Assembly: GCA_028382965.1 (NCBI GenBank)
Contig: JAOEUK010000014.1
Coordinates: 1-41,289, forward strand
DNA length: 41,289 nt
Reading direction: 5' to 3'
Origin: Candidatus Puniceispirillum sp.
Lineage (GTDB): Bacteria; Pseudomonadota; Alphaproteobacteria; Puniceispirillales; Puniceispirillaceae
The notes under the pieces are model-generated. The model saw only the letters and a program-made list of their open reading frames with translations. It was not told where the DNA came from and did no database searches. Below, in pieces: positions 34,567 to 41,289 of this stretch (position 1 is the stretch's first letter; each line of letters begins with the position of its first letter). The translations under genes and the position numbers were made by a program.

Positions 34567-35097
34567 TTATACTTTTTCAACCTGACTATACTCTAATTCT
34601 ACCGGAGTAGAACGTCCAAAAATCGACACTGCTACCTTTAATCGAGCCTTGTCATCATCTGCCTCTTCCACGAACCCGTTGAACGATGCAAACGGTCCAT
34701 CAGATACGCGGACTTGTTCACCAATATCAAAGGTGATTGTAGCCCTTGGCCTTTCAACCCCTTCACTCATCTGCAGAAGAAGACGATCAGCCTCACGATC
34801 GGTAATCGGAATTGGACGACCCTTCCCTCCGAGAAAACCTGTCACTCGCGGTTGACTCGTAACTAACTGCCATGCCTCATCACTTAATTCAAGCTTAACT
34901 AAAATATATCCAGGGAAAAATTTTTTCTCTCCCTCAACACGAACACCGCGTTTGACCTCAACCACGTTTTCAGTTGGAACCATAACGTCTTCGATGTGAT
35001 CTTCCAGTCCGTGAGACACAGATTGCTCGCGTATGGACTGCGCTACCTTTTTCTCAGAACCTGAGAAGACGTGAAGGACATACCAGCGTTTGGCCAT
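34567..35097 (-). CDS. nusG: Transcription termination/antitermination factor NusG
   Basis: NusG binds RNA polymerase and links it to Rho and to the ribosome. The 176-residue protein begins MAKRWYVLHVFSGSEKKVAQ. The NGN domain contains FFPGYILVKLELSDEAWQLV, and a C-terminal KOW domain holds VRVSDGPFASFNGFVEEAD. The start at 35097 matches the family; the longer frame from 35139 adds unrelated residues. It is 57 bp after secE. Confidence 0.98.
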   Translation of the reverse strand: MAKRWYVLHVFSGSEKKVAQSIREQSVSHGLEDHIEDVMVPTENVVEVKRGVRVEGEKKFFPGYILVKLELSDEAWQLVTSQPRVTGFLGGKGRPIPITDREADRLLLQMSEGVERPRATITFDIGEQVRVSDGPFASFNGFVEEADDDKARLKVAVSIFGRSTPVELEYSQVEKV

Positions 35098-35154
35098 TGT
35101 TATTCTTTCCCGATGCGATCCGCAAAAGCGAAACGACAAAAAACCAGCAAGCCC

Positions 35155-35352
35155 CTAGCCACCAAAGCCAAGGACAAATTGGACCCCATTTGATAACACC
35201 CAATCAACCAGCAGAAAAAATAGAGCTGCAATTGTTGTCATAATAAACACAGTTAGCGTTGCCGTTCCAGTTTCACGACGAGTAGCCCAAGAAATGCGGT
35301 TAATTTCTTGGCGGACTTGCCTAACAAACTGTGCGGGAGATACTTTAGCCAT
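35155..35352 (-). CDS. secE: Protein translocase subunit SecE
   Basis: SecE clamps the SecY channel. The 65-residue single-spanning form begins MAKVSPAQFVRQVRQEINR, with the conserved amphipathic helix (SWATRRETGTATL) followed by one membrane segment at about 34-54. The start at 35352 was preferred over an in-frame ATG at 35370, because proteins of this short family start at the MAKVSP-type sequence. It is the first gene of the block, and its promoter must lie in the long spacer upstream because the next gene is on the opposite strand. Confidence 0.96.
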   Translation of the reverse strand: MAKVSPAQFVRQVRQEINRISWATRRETGTATLTVFIMTTIAALFFLLVDWVLSNGVQFVLGFGG

Positions 35353-35909
35353 CGATAACTGCCAATTCAAGTTCTAAATTGTTAAGAATGTTTTATCAAA
35401 CATCCTATTTTTTCCGCTAATTACAACAAAATTTGACGATCTTTGCGTTGCAAAGCCGCCGTGACGCTTTTACCTTCAAACGAATAATAATTCGATCTTG
35501 GATGTCGGCTTCTATCAAAACAAGTGCGTGAAGGCAACTACTTATCGTTATTTTATTGACAGAAAAAACGACTTAAGTGTTGGGGCTACTTTAATCAACA
35601 AGTTGTTAATTGTTAATATGAAGCAATCACCTTAATTGAACGTCATGATTTAAACTGTCAACATTCATCACCATCATCATCTTCCGTATTCAACAAAAAT
35701 CATTTTAAATCCTCAGTTATCGATGATAATACCCAGTCTAAAAATCGTCATGTTTGTGACTAAAACCATTAGGACAACATCTAATCAACGCTTACACCTT
35801 TGATGAAAATGAGTTAAGTTTCATTTGTAATAATTAGTCACATCAAAAGACAAAGAGATCAGAGTTAATAAAATTAATGACTATTTGATTGGCAAGGGAA
35901 TCACAAAAA
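35353..35909. other. 557-bp AT-rich non-coding spacer between secE and the dehydrogenase gene
   Basis: I see no gene in this divergent spacer. It must contain the promoter for the secE operon and one for the plus-strand dehydrogenase. Codons in all frames are soon interrupted. A TTGACA occurs on the plus strand at 35556-35561 but has no suitable -10 box 16-18 bp later. Confidence 0.6.
35371..35399 (-). promoter_or_regulatory. Candidate promoter for secE
   Basis: TTGATA (35399-35394) and TAGAAC (35376-35371) are 17 bp apart on the minus strand, ending 19 bp before the secE start. The -10 match is only moderate, and the resulting leader would be very short, so this is tentative. Confidence 0.3.
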
Positions 35910-36758
35910 ATGAAATTAATTGGATTTGTTGGATTGGGCGCTATGGGGTCTGCCATGGCACCTTTGCCGTTAAAGGCTGGATATAACGTAATGGGATTTG
36001 ACCCAGTAACTAGCCTCAACGAAAATAGTGGTGTGAGGATGGCCAGTCGGCTAATTGATCTTACTGAGTGTGATGCTATCATTTTTATGTTGCCAGATGG
36101 AGCAGTTGTTACCAATGTTGCCAGAGAACTTTTAACGAATGGCTTTAATGGTCTTTTTATTGACATGTCATCCAGCCAACCTGATAGCACAATTGCACTG
36201 GGCCACGAACTTGAAGACAATGAGGCGCGCCTCATTGATGCTCCTGTTTCTGGTGGGCGCAAAAAAGCTGTTCTTGGTAAACTGATGGTGATGACAGGTG
36301 GAGATCAGATCAATTTCAACAGTGCTCGAAGGTTGCTTGAATGTTTTGGCAACGTAGTTCACGTTGGGCCTTTGGCTGCTGGCCATGCAATGAAAGCTTT
36401 AAATAACTACGTTTCAGCAGCCGGCATGCTAGCTAGCATGCAAGCATTAGCAACTGCAGAATCTTATGGCATCATATCAGAAACCTTTTCCAAGGTCATT
36501 AACGGCTCGACCGGACGCAACAATACAACTGAAGTCAAATTAGAATCATATATCATTTCACGTCGCTATGACTCAGGGTTTTCCCTAAGCCTCATGGCGA
36601 AAGATGTTACTATAGCTAGCAAATTAATAAATGATGCGGGGTTTGACACTCCGATTACCGCAGCCTTGAATAATTATTTATCTGAAGCTGTTGATACGCT
36701 AGGCCCTAACACAGATCACACAGGCATCTATGAGATGGTCAATCCAGCAATCAATTAA
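35910..36758 (+). CDS. 3-hydroxyisobutyrate dehydrogenase-family NAD(P)-dependent oxidoreductase
   Basis: The 282-residue protein is a beta-hydroxyacid dehydrogenase: an N-terminal Rossmann fold with GFVGLGAMGSAMA at 5-17, the substrate motif DAPVSGG at 110-116, the catalytic lysine in GHAMKALNN (Lys162, Asn165 and Asn166), and AKDVTIA at 230-236 near the C-terminal helical domain. Family members oxidise 3-hydroxyisobutyrate, tartronate semialdehyde, glyoxylate-type or related substrates; the substrate here cannot be told. The segment after DAPVSGG (RKKAVLG) departs from the usual glycine-rich wording. The ATG at 35910 has AAGGGA about 10 nt upstream. The gene stands alone and ends directly against the convergent next gene. 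Confidence 0.93.
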   Translation: MKLIGFVGLGAMGSAMAPLPLKAGYNVMGFDPVTSLNENSGVRMASRLIDLTECDAIIFMLPDGAVVTNVARELLTNGFNGLFIDMSSSQPDSTIALGHELEDNEARLIDAPVSGGRKKAVLGKLMVMTGGDQINFNSARRLLECFGNVVHVGPLAAGHAMKALNNYVSAAGMLASMQALATAESYGIISETFSKVINGSTGRNNTTEVKLESYIISRRYDSGFSLSLMAKDVTIASKLINDAGFDTPITAALNNYLSEAVDTLGPNTDHTGIYEMVNPAIN

Positions 36759-37526
36759 TTATTTTATTTGCCAGTAACCCATTGCTTGTAAGGCTTTTGT
36801 AGAGAAGTCAACAAGTTCTGATTTCTCTGCAAGAGCTCTCATCTTCGCCCTCAACCCAGCAGAACTCTGAGGCAAGAGTGGTGTAATAACGTAAGAGGCG
36901 CCTTTTGAAAAATTTTTTTCGAATATCAACAGAACCTCATCTATTTGATCATCAAGTGTGGTTTCAACAAGATTAAGATCCCTGGCCATACCAGTTATAA
37001 ATGTGCCACTGGCCTCTTCCCCTGACTGTTCAACGGCCAAAAGTTCATCGTCTAAGTCACGCAGGTAAGAGTTCACACGTGTCCATGAAGCAGCTATACC
37101 AGCCGCTCGTTCGACTGTTTCGCGGGCAGCAAACTCCAAACGAAACTTTTTAATAAAATAGCGTTGCCGCCGGTCAAATAAGGTGTTTTTACTAGTCGTC
37201 GACACAATGCGAGCCGAGGTATAATTTGATCCCTCAGGTTTGTCTTTTGCCTCATCATTCGAAGTCGAATTAGATCCAGATGAAGAAGGCAATACTTCGA
37301 GAGCTGAATTCTCTGAAACAGACCTATCTTCAACAGAAAAATTGTAATCGCTAGCAACCACGCTTCCAGATGGAGCTCCACTCTTTCCTCCAAATTGTGC
37401 ATAGGCAATGTCAGAAGAAAACAATGCTGTAAATAGTCCAATTAGCACCCACTGCGCACTAGAAAAATTGTGACAATCAGACTCATCTTTAGGACTTGAT
37501 TTAAGCGCCCAGCTCATTAAAGCCAT
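36759..37526 (-). CDS. Hypothetical exported protein
   Basis: I do not recognise this 255-residue protein. Residues 25-43 form a hydrophobic segment ending in AYA, consistent with a signal peptide cut before QFGG; a 24-residue N-terminal region precedes it, which is long for a signal peptide, so a later internal methionine start is not excluded. Residues 44-115 are Ser/Asn-rich and low in complexity, probably disordered. Residues 117-255 look helical, with FDRRQRYFIKKFRLEFAARE and acidic helices around 155-205, and one possible coiled-coil stretch. The stop codon abuts that of the convergent dehydrogenase. GGGGA lies about 11 nt before the ATG. Periplasmic or surface location is inferred. Confidence 0.75.
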   Translation of the reverse strand: MALMSWALKSSPKDESDCHNFSSAQWVLIGLFTALFSSDIAYAQFGGKSGAPSGSVVASDYNFSVEDRSVSENSALEVLPSSSGSNSTSNDEAKDKPEGSNYTSARIVSTTSKNTLFDRRQRYFIKKFRLEFAARETVERAAGIAASWTRVNSYLRDLDDELLAVEQSGEEASGTFITGMARDLNLVETTLDDQIDEVLLIFEKNFSKGASYVITPLLPQSSAGLRAKMRALAEKSELVDFSTKALQAMGYWQIK

Positions 37527-38048
37527 TATTTCAAAATCCCCATAATATTAATTTATCAGAAATAACGTCCAGAAGTGACTCTTTTTTAGGTATTTATTAA
37601 ACTAATGACAGCGCTCAGAGATCAATTCTTACGATTAGTTAATAAAAATAAAAATGGAACTCGTAAAAATATTAAATTAAAACAATCAATTGCTTTAAAC
37701 AACATCAAAAATTATCAGCACAACCCTGCGATAGTCATATATTTAGGTTTAATTTTTGTTACCAATGCTCTATCAAATTTTTAACTTGGTCACCCATTAA
37801 AGCAATAGTAGGCAATAGTGAATAAAAACCTGACAATATGGCTGGAGCGTTTTGGTTTCGCTGCCTTCATATTCTTTTTATTAAAGGGTATGGCGTGGCT
37901 TGCTGTTTTGTATTTTGGAGTTCAGCTATTTTGAATAAGCCTTCATTATCAAACATTATTAAAAAAACCTCTTGAACGATAGGAACCCTTGATATTTAGT
38001 GTTCGACATAACTTTTTCTTCTGTCTTTTCTAAAGATTAAGCAATTCT
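37527..38048. other. AT-rich spacer with one possible micro-gene
   Basis: Apart from the small reading frame at 37818-37934 I see no coding sequence, tRNA or clear repeat here. The stretch is strongly AT-rich, particularly at 37640-37760. It separates the exported-protein gene from the terminator that ends the tuf2/tRNA-Trp transcript. Confidence 0.5.
37818..37934 (+). CDS. Possible 38-residue single-span membrane protein
   Basis: A GTG-initiated frame encodes MNKNLTIWLERFGFAAFIFF followed by LLKGMAWLAVLYFGVQLF and a TGA stop. It is a single hydrophobic segment with a positively charged, amphipathic start and a lysine inside the membrane stretch. An in-frame TAG at 37809-37811 bounds it upstream, so GTG is the only likely start; the Shine-Dalgarno match (TAGG) is weak. 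Composition is unlike the surrounding AT-rich DNA and unlike random translation, which is the main reason to list it. Function unknown; it could be chance. Confidence 0.45.
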   Translation: MNKNLTIWLERFGFAAFIFFLLKGMAWLAVLYFGVQLF

Positions 38049-38080
38049 AAAAATCCCTTGGTTCTGTCAGAAATCAAGGG
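38049..38080 (-). terminator. Rho-independent terminator after tRNA-Trp
   Basis: On the minus strand a CCCTTG/CAAGGG stem with an inner TTCT/AGAA pairing is followed by ATTTTT. It lies about 33 bp past the tRNA-Trp 3' end and would close the tRNA-Tyr/tuf2/tRNA-Trp transcript. Confidence 0.7.
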
Positions 38081-38112
38081 GGATAGGTTGGCTGTTAAAT
38101 AAATTTTTTAAG

Positions 38113-38188
38113 TGGCAGGAGTGGAGGGGCTCGAACCCCCAGCCCCCGGTTTTGGAGACCGGTGCTCTACCAATTGAGCTACACTCCT
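38113..38188 (-). tRNA. tRNA-Trp(CCA)
   Basis: The minus strand folds as a 76-nt tRNA: acceptor AGGAGTG/CACTCCT, anticodon stem CCGGT/ACCGG around loop CTCCAAA (anticodon CCA, at 38155-38153), TTCGAGC T loop, and an encoded 3' CCA. In many proteobacteria tRNA-Trp lies between tuf and secE; here secE is separated from it by about 2.8 kb. Confidence 0.97.
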
Positions 38189-38226
38189 CAAGTGCCCAGC
38201 AAAATAATTGTCGCTGGGAACTCATT

Positions 38227-39417
38227 TTATTTTATAACCGAAGCCACAACGCCTGCACCCACTGTACGTCCACCTTCGCGAATTGCAAATCGTAAACCTT
38301 CATCCATCGCGATTGGTGCTATCAGTGTAACGGTCATTGCAATATTGTCACCTGGCATTACCATTTCTGTACCTTCCGGCAGTACAACTGAACCAGTCAC
38401 ATCTGTTGTACGGAAGTAAAACTGCGGTCGATAATTTGAGAAAAATGGCGTATGACGACCACCTTCGTCCTTTGTCAAAACATAAGCCTCACATTTAAAC
38501 TCTGTATGCGGCGCAATTGAACCTGGCTTACACAATACCTGGCCACGCTCAACCTCTTCACGTTTTGTGCCACGAAGCAACACACCAACGTTATCACCAG
38601 CCTCACCTTGATCTAACAATTTGCGGAACATCTCAACGCCCGTGCAAGTTGTCTTTTGAGTGTCTTTCAGGCCAACAATCTCAATTTCCTCACCAACATT
38701 CACAATGCCACGCTCAATACGGCCAGTAACAACTGTACCACGCCCTGAAATCGAAAACACATCTTCAATCGGCATCAGAAACGGCTGATCCTTAGGACGC
38801 TCTGGCTGCGGGATGTAAGAATCCACTGCTGCCATCAGTTCAATAATTGCAGCTTTGCCAGTGGTTTCATTACTGTCCTCTAAAGCGGAAAGGGCCGAGC
38901 CTTTAACAATCGGAATGTCATCACCAGGGAAATCATAGGATGACAACAGCTCGCGGATCTCCATTTCAACAAGCTCTAACAACTCTTCATCGTCGACCTG
39001 GTCAACCTTGTTCATAAAAACAACTAATGAAGGAACACCAACCTGCCGTGCTAGTAAAATGTGTTCGCGTGTTTGAGGCATAGGACCATCAGCTGCTGAA
39101 ACAACCAAAATTGCACCATCCATCTGAGCCGCACCAGTAATCATGTTTTTCACATAATCCGCATGACCAGGGCAGTCAACGTGAGCATAGTGGCGATTTG
39201 CAGTCTCATACTCGACATGAGCAGTGGAAATTGTAATGCCGCGCGCGCGTTCCTCAGGAGCTTTGTCAATTTGATCATACGCTGAATATTCAGCTCCACC
39301 CGACTCCGCCAAAATTTTTGTAATCGCTGCAGTCAACGAAGTCTTGCCATGGTCAACATGGCCAATAGTACCAATGTTACAATGCGGCTTGGAACGGTCA
39401 AATTTTTCCTTGGACAT
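38227..39417 (-). CDS. tuf: Elongation factor Tu, copy 2
   Basis: This second EF-Tu gene encodes the same 396 residues as copy 1 and carries the same [13 protein letters not shown] and NKVD motifs. The two genes are identical at every base compared by eye, from 18954/38223 to 20150/39419, so identity stops 2 nt before the start codon and 4 nt past the stop. Flanks differ: this copy lies between tRNA-Tyr (135 bp upstream) and tRNA-Trp (38 bp downstream) and probably shares their transcript. Its own leader has two weak hairpins (39445-39550) and no obvious promoter. Confidence 0.99.
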   Translation of the reverse strand: MSKEKFDRSKPHCNIGTIGHVDHGKTSLTAAITKILAESGGAEYSAYDQIDKAPEERARGITISTAHVEYETANRHYAHVDCPGHADYVKNMITGAAQMDGAILVVSAADGPMPQTREHILLARQVGVPSLVVFMNKVDQVDDEELLELVEMEIRELLSSYDFPGDDIPIVKGSALSALEDSNETTGKAAIIELMAAVDSYIPQPERPKDQPFLMPIEDVFSISGRGTVVTGRIERGIVNVGEEIEIVGLKDTQKTTCTGVEMFRKLLDQGEAGDNVGVLLRGTKREEVERGQVLCKPGSIAPHTEFKCEAYVLTKDEGGRHTPFFSNYRPQFYFRTTDVTGSVVLPEGTEMVMPGDNIAMTVTLIAPIAMDEGLRFAIREGGRTVGAGVVASVIK

Positions 39418-39552
39418 TTCGCTATCGCCCTTTTCCTTGTTTTTAAAGGCCCAACGACTCAGGCGTTGTTAAAAACCTTATAATTTCAATCAGCGACGTT
39501 GGTCTTCTTCCAACATCTATCAAACGCAACACCTTCAACAACGTAATAGCAA

Positions 39553-39637
39553 TGGTGGTGGGGGTAGGATTCGAACCTACGTACGCTACGCGGGCAGATT
39601 TACAGTCTGCTGCCTTTAACCACTCGGCCACCCCACC
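39553..39637 (-). tRNA. tRNA-Tyr(GTA)
   Basis: An 85-nt class II tRNA on the minus strand: acceptor GGTGGGG/CCCCACC, anticodon arm CAGACTGTAAATCTG giving GTA, a long variable arm, TTCGAAT T loop and encoded CCA. It lies upstream of tuf2 and is divergent from the rlmB-like gene. Confidence 0.97.
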
Positions 39638-39734
39638 GGATTGCCATTTCTACCACACACTCTATGCTTACAAAATTGCGTTAGTCTTGCGAGATAAAAA
39701 GACCCAGCTAATTTGTCAACAAAGAAGTCGTTTT

Positions 39735-40679
39735 ATGACCCCAAAAAACACGAAAAACCAACATTCGGCAAAAAACTCATACCGAAAACGTCAAAAGACA
39801 AATATCATTGACTATTCAGAAAACAATAGAATTGAGGGAAACGGTTCAGGCGAAAAACTGTGGAAGCCGGTAAAATCTATTTATCAAGCAAGGAAGGCAC
39901 CACCAAAACCACCTCAGAATGGCTATTTTATTTGGGGACGGCATACTGTTTTTGCAGCCCTTGCGAATCCGGAAAGAAGATTACAAAATATTTATGTCAC
40001 ACCAGACAGTGCTGATGAGCTTGAAACTGCCCTTCACAAATTGGAATCCTATCGCCAACGTGATATTCCCTCACCTCAGATTACTGAGCGTAGCAGACTT
40101 GATGGAGTGGGTGGGGCAAAAGAAAACGCCGTTCATCAAGGCATTGTAGCGGCAGTTTGGCCACTTGATTCGCCAAGCCTTGATGCCTTCCTCGATACCC
40201 TGCCCAAAGAAACAAGCAGGGTGAACATCAGGCTATTGATTCTTGATCAGTTATCAGATCCAAGGAACGTAGGCGCCATTATGCGGTCCGCTCGTGCTTT
40301 TGGCGTCGCAGGTATTATCACTACTTTCCGGAATGCTGCAGAAGAAAACGGTGCTTTAGCAAAAGCGGCATCCGGAGCACTTGATCATGTACCCCTAATC
40401 CGTATTGTCAATCTGGCACGTGGTATGGAACGATTGCAAGATAATGGATTTACTGTGGCTGGACTCGCTGGAGATGCTGACAAAGACGTTAGTTCCCTCT
40501 CTTTCCACAAACGCTTGGCAATTGTTCTGGGCGCAGAAGGCAGTGGACTACGACGCCTTAGCCGCGAACATTGTAATCTATTAGTCCGGATCAACATCGA
40601 CAATAACGCCGAAAGTTTAAATGTATCAAATGCCTCCGCAATTGCACTCTATGCGGCAAGCGTTGATTTCCAAACTTAA
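39735..40679 (+). CDS. rlmB: 23S rRNA 2'-O-methyltransferase, RlmB/TrmH (SpoU) family
   Basis: SpoU-class enzymes methylate ribose 2'-OH using S-adenosylmethionine through a trefoil knot; RlmB acts on G2251 of 23S rRNA. The 314-residue protein has a basic N-terminal region (1-60), the substrate-binding domain beginning YFIWGRHTVFAAL at 64-76, and the three SpoU motifs: LDQLSDPRNVGAIMRSARAF at 170-189, IVLGAEGSGLRRL at 263-275, and SLNVSNASAIAL at 294-305. The ATG at 39735 was chosen because the open frame to 39552 runs through the tRNA-Tyr gene. RlmB is the best name; another TrmH-family target is possible. Confidence 0.9.
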   Translation: MTPKNTKNQHSAKNSYRKRQKTNIIDYSENNRIEGNGSGEKLWKPVKSIYQARKAPPKPPQNGYFIWGRHTVFAALANPERRLQNIYVTPDSADELETALHKLESYRQRDIPSPQITERSRLDGVGGAKENAVHQGIVAAVWPLDSPSLDAFLDTLPKETSRVNIRLLILDQLSDPRNVGAIMRSARAFGVAGIITTFRNAAEENGALAKAASGALDHVPLIRIVNLARGMERLQDNGFTVAGLAGDADKDVSSLSFHKRLAIVLGAEGSGLRRLSREHCNLLVRINIDNNAESLNVSNASAIALYAASVDFQT

Positions 40680-40885
40680 TTCAGTAACGCAGTCTTTCAC
40701 TAAGGACTAGTGTTAGATCACCAACTCACCCAAGCGTATCTTGTTAGCAAACAAATTGTTTGCTGCAGCAAAAGCTAAAATCGCACACTTTAATTAATAA
40801 TCAGCCTTGCAACTTCAACCAAAAGCCAAATTATTCCTATAACAACTATTGACCAACCAGAAATCTCTGTTAAAAAACCGATAAT

Positions 40886-40961
40886 GCTGGCGTGGCTCAA
40901 TTGGTAGAGCACCCGATTTGTAATCGGGCGGTTGGGAGTTCGAGTCTCTCCGCCAGCACCA
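40886..40961 (+). tRNA. tRNA-Thr(TGT)
   Basis: A 76-nt tRNA: acceptor GCTGGCG/CGCCAGC, D arm GCTC/GAGC, anticodon arm CCCGA-TTTGTAA-TCGGG giving anticodon TGT, TTCGAGT T loop, encoded 3' CCA. It lies 206 bp after rlmB, a gap in which I see no gene. Confidence 0.97.
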
Positions 40962-41289
40962 TTCCCCCCATTGCATCATGTGTTAACACATTGAAATTGA
41001 AGTGTTGTCGTCCGTTTTGATTGATGTGGGTAGACCATATGGTAGACCATTTTAGTACTTATCTTTACCAATGGCGATTTGAGAGTCACTGAGTGGGGTT
41101 AAAAGGTTGAGACACACTTGCCTAGCAAACACCCCCTAAAGAGGCTTCAGAGAGTCTTGAATCGAGATTTAGAAAACACTGACCTCAGCACCTTTGGTTA
41201 ACCAGTGTCAGACAGCCTCGATTAAGACAACAACAACATCATCATCTCCCTCTATAGTAACTACAGGTAACTATAATGTCCTTAGTTAA
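40962..41289. other. Non-coding tail after tRNA-Thr, possible accessory-region edge
   Basis: No full gene is visible. A 12-bp near-tandem repeat (GGTAGACCATAT, then GGTAGACCATTT) lies at 41029-41052. A 22-codon frame at 41024-41092 translates with a VDHMVDHFSTYLYQW start, loosely like the beginning of a tyrosine recombinase, but it ends at once. The composition is unlike the coding parts of the window. tRNA 3' ends are common integration sites; this remains inference. Confidence 0.35.
41029..41052. repeat. Short tandem repeat (GGTAGACCAT, two copies)
   Basis: GGTAGACCAT occurs at 41029-41038 and at 41041-41050, separated by AT. It lies 68 bp beyond the tRNA-Thr CCA end. The sequence is seen directly; its function is not known. 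Confidence 0.6.

Noticed and set aside
35556-35561. Perfect TTGACA on the plus strand upstream of the dehydrogenase
   Set aside because: No acceptable -10 hexamer lies 16-18 bp downstream, and it is about 350 bp from the gene.
35664-35682. CATCACCATCATCATC run, resembling a His-tag coding stretch
   Set aside because: It lies in non-coding AT-rich DNA with no open frame around it; a chance trinucleotide run rather than vector sequence.
39443-39631. 62-codon minus-strand frame beginning MAEWLKAADCKSARV
   Set aside because: It is the sense translation of tRNA-Tyr plus the tuf2 leader, another known artefact.
39552-39734. Upstream extension of the RlmB-like frame, beginning VVGVGFEPTYATRADLQS
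   Set aside because: This stretch is the antisense translation of the tRNA-Tyr gene, a common annotation artefact; the true start is the ATG at 39735.

Overview
The window is a chromosomal segment from an alphaproteobacterium, most likely a somewhat AT-rich marine lineage (a SAR116/Puniceispirillales-like organism is my best guess, not proven). The alphaproteobacterial signs are an ATP12-type F1-ATPase assembly chaperone, a short LID-less adenylate kinase, and one unbroken locus joining the secE-nusG-rplKAJL-rpoBC, str, S10, spc and alpha operons, with a second tuf next to tRNA-Trp.

Layout. Positions 1-53 hold the 5' part of a tRNA-Leu(GAG) cut by the window edge. lipB (289-984) is on the plus strand. 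A minus-strand cluster follows (4898 down to 992): rarA, crcB, rluC, an ATP12-family gene and a small conserved-looking hypothetical. rarA is broken by an in-frame TAG and also has its Walker A lysine replaced by glutamate. From 35352 down to 5008 about thirty minus-strand genes encode the translation and transcription core: secE, nusG, L11, L1, L10, L7/L12, RpoB, RpoC, S12, S7, EF-G, EF-Tu, then S10 through S17, L14 through L15, SecY, Adk, S13, S11, RpoA and L17. Internal sigma70-type promoters are visible before rpsL and before rpsM. Terminator-like hairpins follow tuf1 and rplQ, and strong hairpins lie in the rplL-rpoB spacer.

Positions 35353-38112 break a neighbourhood that is usually tight in alphaproteobacteria (tRNA-Trp next to secE). 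Here it carries a plus-strand 3-hydroxyisobutyrate-dehydrogenase-family gene, a convergent gene for an unrecognised exported protein, a possible 38-residue membrane protein, and long AT-rich non-coding DNA.

The right end has tRNA-Trp(CCA), a second tuf identical to the first, tRNA-Tyr(GTA), an RlmB-like SpoU methyltransferase on the plus strand, tRNA-Thr(TGT), and a non-coding tail with a short tandem repeat that resembles the edge of a tRNA-associated accessory region.

Most of the window is ordinary housekeeping DNA. I do not see a new multi-gene system. The points most worth a second look are the doubly lesioned rarA, the secE/tRNA-Trp insertion with its unknown exported protein and micro-ORF, the exactly CDS-wide identity of the two tuf genes, and the RNxxxH-motif hypothetical protein.
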